NCBI GenBank assembly: GCA_039030125.1
Contig: JBCCEV010000167.1
Coordinates: 1 to 8,742, forward strand
Direction of reading: 5' to 3'
Length of the DNA: 8,742 nt
Source of the DNA: JBCCEV01 sp039030125
GTDB taxonomy: Bacteria > Pseudomonadota > Gammaproteobacteria > Ga0077536
This document shows positions 7,283 through 8,742 of this stretch, piece by piece. Below the pieces are notes generated by a model. It saw nothing but the letters and a program-made list of their open reading frames with translations. It was not told the origin of the DNA and ran no database searches. A program made the translations under genes and the position numbers. Within the stretch, counting starts at the first letter, position 1; each line of letters opens with the position of its first letter.

Positions 7283-7981
7283 TTAAAGCTCGATGTCGGA
7301 GAGTTTAGCGTTGGAAAAATCGACGACGCGTTCAATTAAGTTATCCGCGCCTTTATCAAGCAGCAAATATTGAAAACCGAGCAGCAGGGATCCGACTAAT
7401 CCGGCGAGGGTGGTAAAAAGGGCGGTACCCATACCCGAACTCATTTGCTTGAGTACTTTTTGCATTGTCGTCACATCGATAGTGGCGGTGTTAGCCACTG
7501 AGCTAAGCATGACGATGAAGCCGACGATCGTACCCACCAGCCCAAGTTTTAATAGCAGGTCAACCAAAAACCAGCCGATATCGTGCGAGCCCTTGGCGCG
7601 GGATATCAAGAGGTCGATGAGCGAGTTTTCATCGTTCTCTGATTCAGATTTTTGCGTAAGCATTGCCCGCAGGTGGGTGTCGGTAATCGAGTCGCTACCC
7701 GCTGGCGCGAGTTTCGTCTTCCCGCTGTTCGAAGTGGCCTGCTCATGTCTCAAAATCCCATTGAGTTGCGCCGATAGATAAGTGATCCGCCGCGCGCAAT
7801 GTGCGGTGCCGAATAGCAACAGGATGCCGATGCCCAGCGAGATCTTAGAGCGATCGGTTTCAATGAGTAGGGTGAGCAAACCTTCGTTCCAGGCAACCGC
7901 GAATCCAAAAAACACAACGCCGACGAAAATCAGCCAGATTTGCAGCAAGTAATGTTCATGGGAATAGAGGGCAGAGCGCAT
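7283..7981 (-). CDS. MotA/TolQ/ExbB-family proton channel protein
   Basis: The product is 232 aa. Four hydrophobic segments are visible, about 11-31, 46-62, 137-160 and 184-207, with a polar, charged loop (63-136) between the second and third. That is closer to the four-span MotA plan than to three-span ExbB/TolQ. The family signature lies in the last two spans: LGLVGTIVGFIVMLSSV (147-162) and MSSGMGTALFTTLAGLVG (180-197). T151 and T186/T190 correspond to the pore-lining threonines of ExbB (T148 and T181 in E. coli). Such proteins form a pentamer around two ExbD/MotB-type helices and turn proton or sodium flow into mechanical work. The next gene, five bases on, supplies the ExbD-like partner. 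The ATG at 7981 follows the DUF302 gene by 42 bases, with GGAA a few bases upstream. Family membership is firm; what it powers is unknown. Confidence 0.92.
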   Translation of the reverse strand: MRSALYSHEHYLLQIWLIFVGVVFFGFAVAWNEGLLTLLIETDRSKISLGIGILLLFGTAHCARRITYLSAQLNGILRHEQATSNSGKTKLAPAGSDSITDTHLRAMLTQKSESENDENSLIDLLISRAKGSHDIGWFLVDLLLKLGLVGTIVGFIVMLSSVANTATIDVTTMQKVLKQMSSGMGTALFTTLAGLVGSLLLGFQYLLLDKGADNLIERVVDFSNAKLSDIEL

Positions 7982-8023
7982 GTTTCGGTTCCGACTTTGC
8001 TAAGGATTTTTGAGTCAATGATG

Positions 8024-8500
8024 CTATTGCGTTTCCAGGACAAAACCGACGATTTCTTCGAGTGTCTTGTTCATACGACGCGCGAATTCGTTAACCCGGT
8101 CATCTTCGTGGTCGATTGGCAACTTAATTACGCTAATCACGGTTTTTGATTGGTTGGTGTGTACCGTTATCCGACATGGCATTTGCGCGACAAAACCAGG
8201 ATCGATTAAGAGTACTTCGCGCGCCACCTCCAAGCTACAAAAATGAATGACCTCGACGTCTGGGAAATCTTCGTAGCCCCGCCGTCTCAAGCCTTCGCCG
8301 ACGGTGTTGCGCCCAGTGATGCGGAAATTGCGCTCGGTGATAGCGAAGTTAAGTTCGAAAATGACGTCGCTAAAGGCTTTTGCGGTAGTGTACCGAACAA
8401 TTGAGTTAGCGCCATCGCTATGGCCGGATGCCAAAGCCGTGCCTGCGGCGAAGAGCAGTAGCAAGGTCATAGTGACCGGATGAGTACGGGTCGCTCTCAT
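8024..8500 (-). CDS. Secreted DUF302 domain protein
   Basis: The product is 158 aa. It has a clear signal peptide (basic MRATRTH, hydrophobic MTLLLLFAAGTALA, likely cleavage after residue 24), so the mature protein should be periplasmic. The rest matches the DUF302 pattern as I know it: AFSDVIFELNFAITERNFRI, a central VEVIHFCSLEVAREVLLIDP (83-101) and the conserved MPCRITV (107-113). C88 and C109 are the two cysteines at the usual family positions. The biochemical function of DUF302 is not established. The ATG at 8500 overlaps the stop of the flhA fragment (ATGA) and has no nearby ribosome site; an internal ATG at 8470 would leave a shorter signal peptide. It is the first complete gene of the minus-strand cluster, 42 bases ahead of the channel gene. 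Its start abuts a probable breakpoint, so the original N-terminus could have been altered. Confidence 0.85.
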   Translation of the reverse strand: MRATRTHPVTMTLLLLFAAGTALASGHSDGANSIVRYTTAKAFSDVIFELNFAITERNFRITGRNTVGEGLRRRGYEDFPDVEVIHFCSLEVAREVLLIDPGFVAQMPCRITVHTNQSKTVISVIKLPIDHEDDRVNEFARRMNKTLEEIVGFVLETQ

Positions 8501-8742
8501 TGGCTGATTGGCTTTTTCCTAACACCTTTAATTCGTCCAAGTAATTGTCCATCTTGAGATTTATCTACCATAGGAATTAAGCGATAACCAACTTCCAGAC
8601 CAATTTCGTCAATATGTTCTACGTCTTCCCAACCTAATTCTCGCTCTGGAATAACCGTTTCCTGCTCTTTTTTCGGCGCGTCGACTTCTTGACGTTTTTC
8701 GCGTTCTTGAAACCAATAGCCCAAACCACCAATGACCACTGC
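8497..8742 (-). pseudogene. flhA: Truncated flhA fragment (flagellar export protein), 5' end outside the window
   Basis: FlhA is the large inner-membrane protein of the flagellar type III export gate. The 81 visible residues cover what looks like the end of the last membrane helix (AVVIGGLGYWFQERE), the charged linker, and the start of the cytoplasmic domain, with the hallmark DEIGLEVGYRLIPMVDKS followed by GQLLGRIKGVRKK. Family members continue with a form of LSQELGFL and about 300 more residues. Here the frame reads PISQ and stops (TGA 8497-8499). No FlhA sequence follows in any frame, because the DUF302 gene begins at once. The frame is open at 8742, so the real start is beyond the window and the GTG at 8739 is not a start. 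GC counted by hand is about 42% for 8521-8742. Without its C-terminal domain this copy could not serve flagellar export. Alternatives are an assembly chimera or an intact flhA broken by rearrangement. Confidence 0.75.
8499..8513. repeat. Short direct repeat at the flhA/DUF302 junction
   Basis: The heptamer ATTGGCT occurs at 8499-8505 and again at 8507-8513, separated by one base, exactly where FlhA similarity ends and the DUF302 gene begins. It may be a slippage duplication or the trace of a join, or chance. Confidence 0.45.

Noticed and set aside
6672..7981. Zorya anti-phage system (ZorA/ZorB)
   Set aside because: The channel pair lacks the long ZorA tail and the ZorB OmpA-like domain, and no ZorC/D/E helicase or nuclease gene is present.
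6672..7981. Ordinary TonB-ExbB-ExbD or Tol-Pal locus
   Set aside because: No TonB, TolA, TolB, Pal or outer-membrane receptor gene is present, and the ExbD-like protein has a different periplasmic domain.
7982..8023. Promoter before the channel gene (TTGACT on the minus strand)
   Set aside because: The -35-like box is good, but 16-18 bases further on there is only GTCGGA-like sequence, with no -10 match.
8497..8739. Stand-alone 80-residue protein starting at GTG 8739
   Set aside because: The frame stays open to the window edge and the content is the middle of FlhA, so it is a fragment of a longer gene.

Overview
The window looks like a chromosomal segment of a gammaproteobacterium. The plus strand carries the 3' part of dnaE, then accA and tilS, an order common in that class, and the proteins match E. 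coli DnaE, AccA and TilS closely over long stretches as I remember those sequences. No RNA gene, CRISPR array, insertion sequence or integrase is visible.

Layout. Positions 3-4633 (plus strand) are housekeeping genes: dnaE (5' end outside the window), a 70-base gap, accA, then tilS overlapping accA by 20 bases. Positions 4628-8500 (minus strand, converging on tilS) hold a tight five-gene run, given here in transcription order: a secreted DUF302 protein (8500-8024), a MotA/TolQ/ExbB-type membrane protein (7981-7283), an ExbD-like single-span protein with a non-standard periplasmic beta-domain (7277-6672), a two-span membrane protein of unknown family (6638-6117), and a periplasmic-VWA / transmembrane / cytoplasmic-FHA protein (about 6169-4628). 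Positions 8497-8742 hold an in-frame piece of the flagellar export gene flhA. It loses its similarity abruptly just before the DUF302 start and is clearly richer in A+T than its neighbours.

How the genes may work together. The plus-strand genes serve DNA replication, fatty-acid synthesis and tRNA modification and are ordinary. The minus-strand cluster is the interesting part. A 5:2-type proton-channel pair (ExbB/MotA-like plus ExbD-like with a PF-x-D transmembrane motif) sits with a VWA-FHA protein that could join a periplasmic binding domain to a cytoplasmic phosphothreonine reader, plus two further envelope proteins. Every product is predicted to be in or beyond the inner membrane. I infer an ion-driven, possibly phosphorylation-controlled envelope complex. 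Its ExbD-like subunit carries a domain that resembles YfaP/DUF2135 by eye, not a TolR/ExbD or OmpA-type domain. I do not recognise it as a named system.

Caution: the flhA fragment may mark a rearrangement breakpoint or an assembly chimera, so what lies upstream of the five-gene cluster is uncertain.
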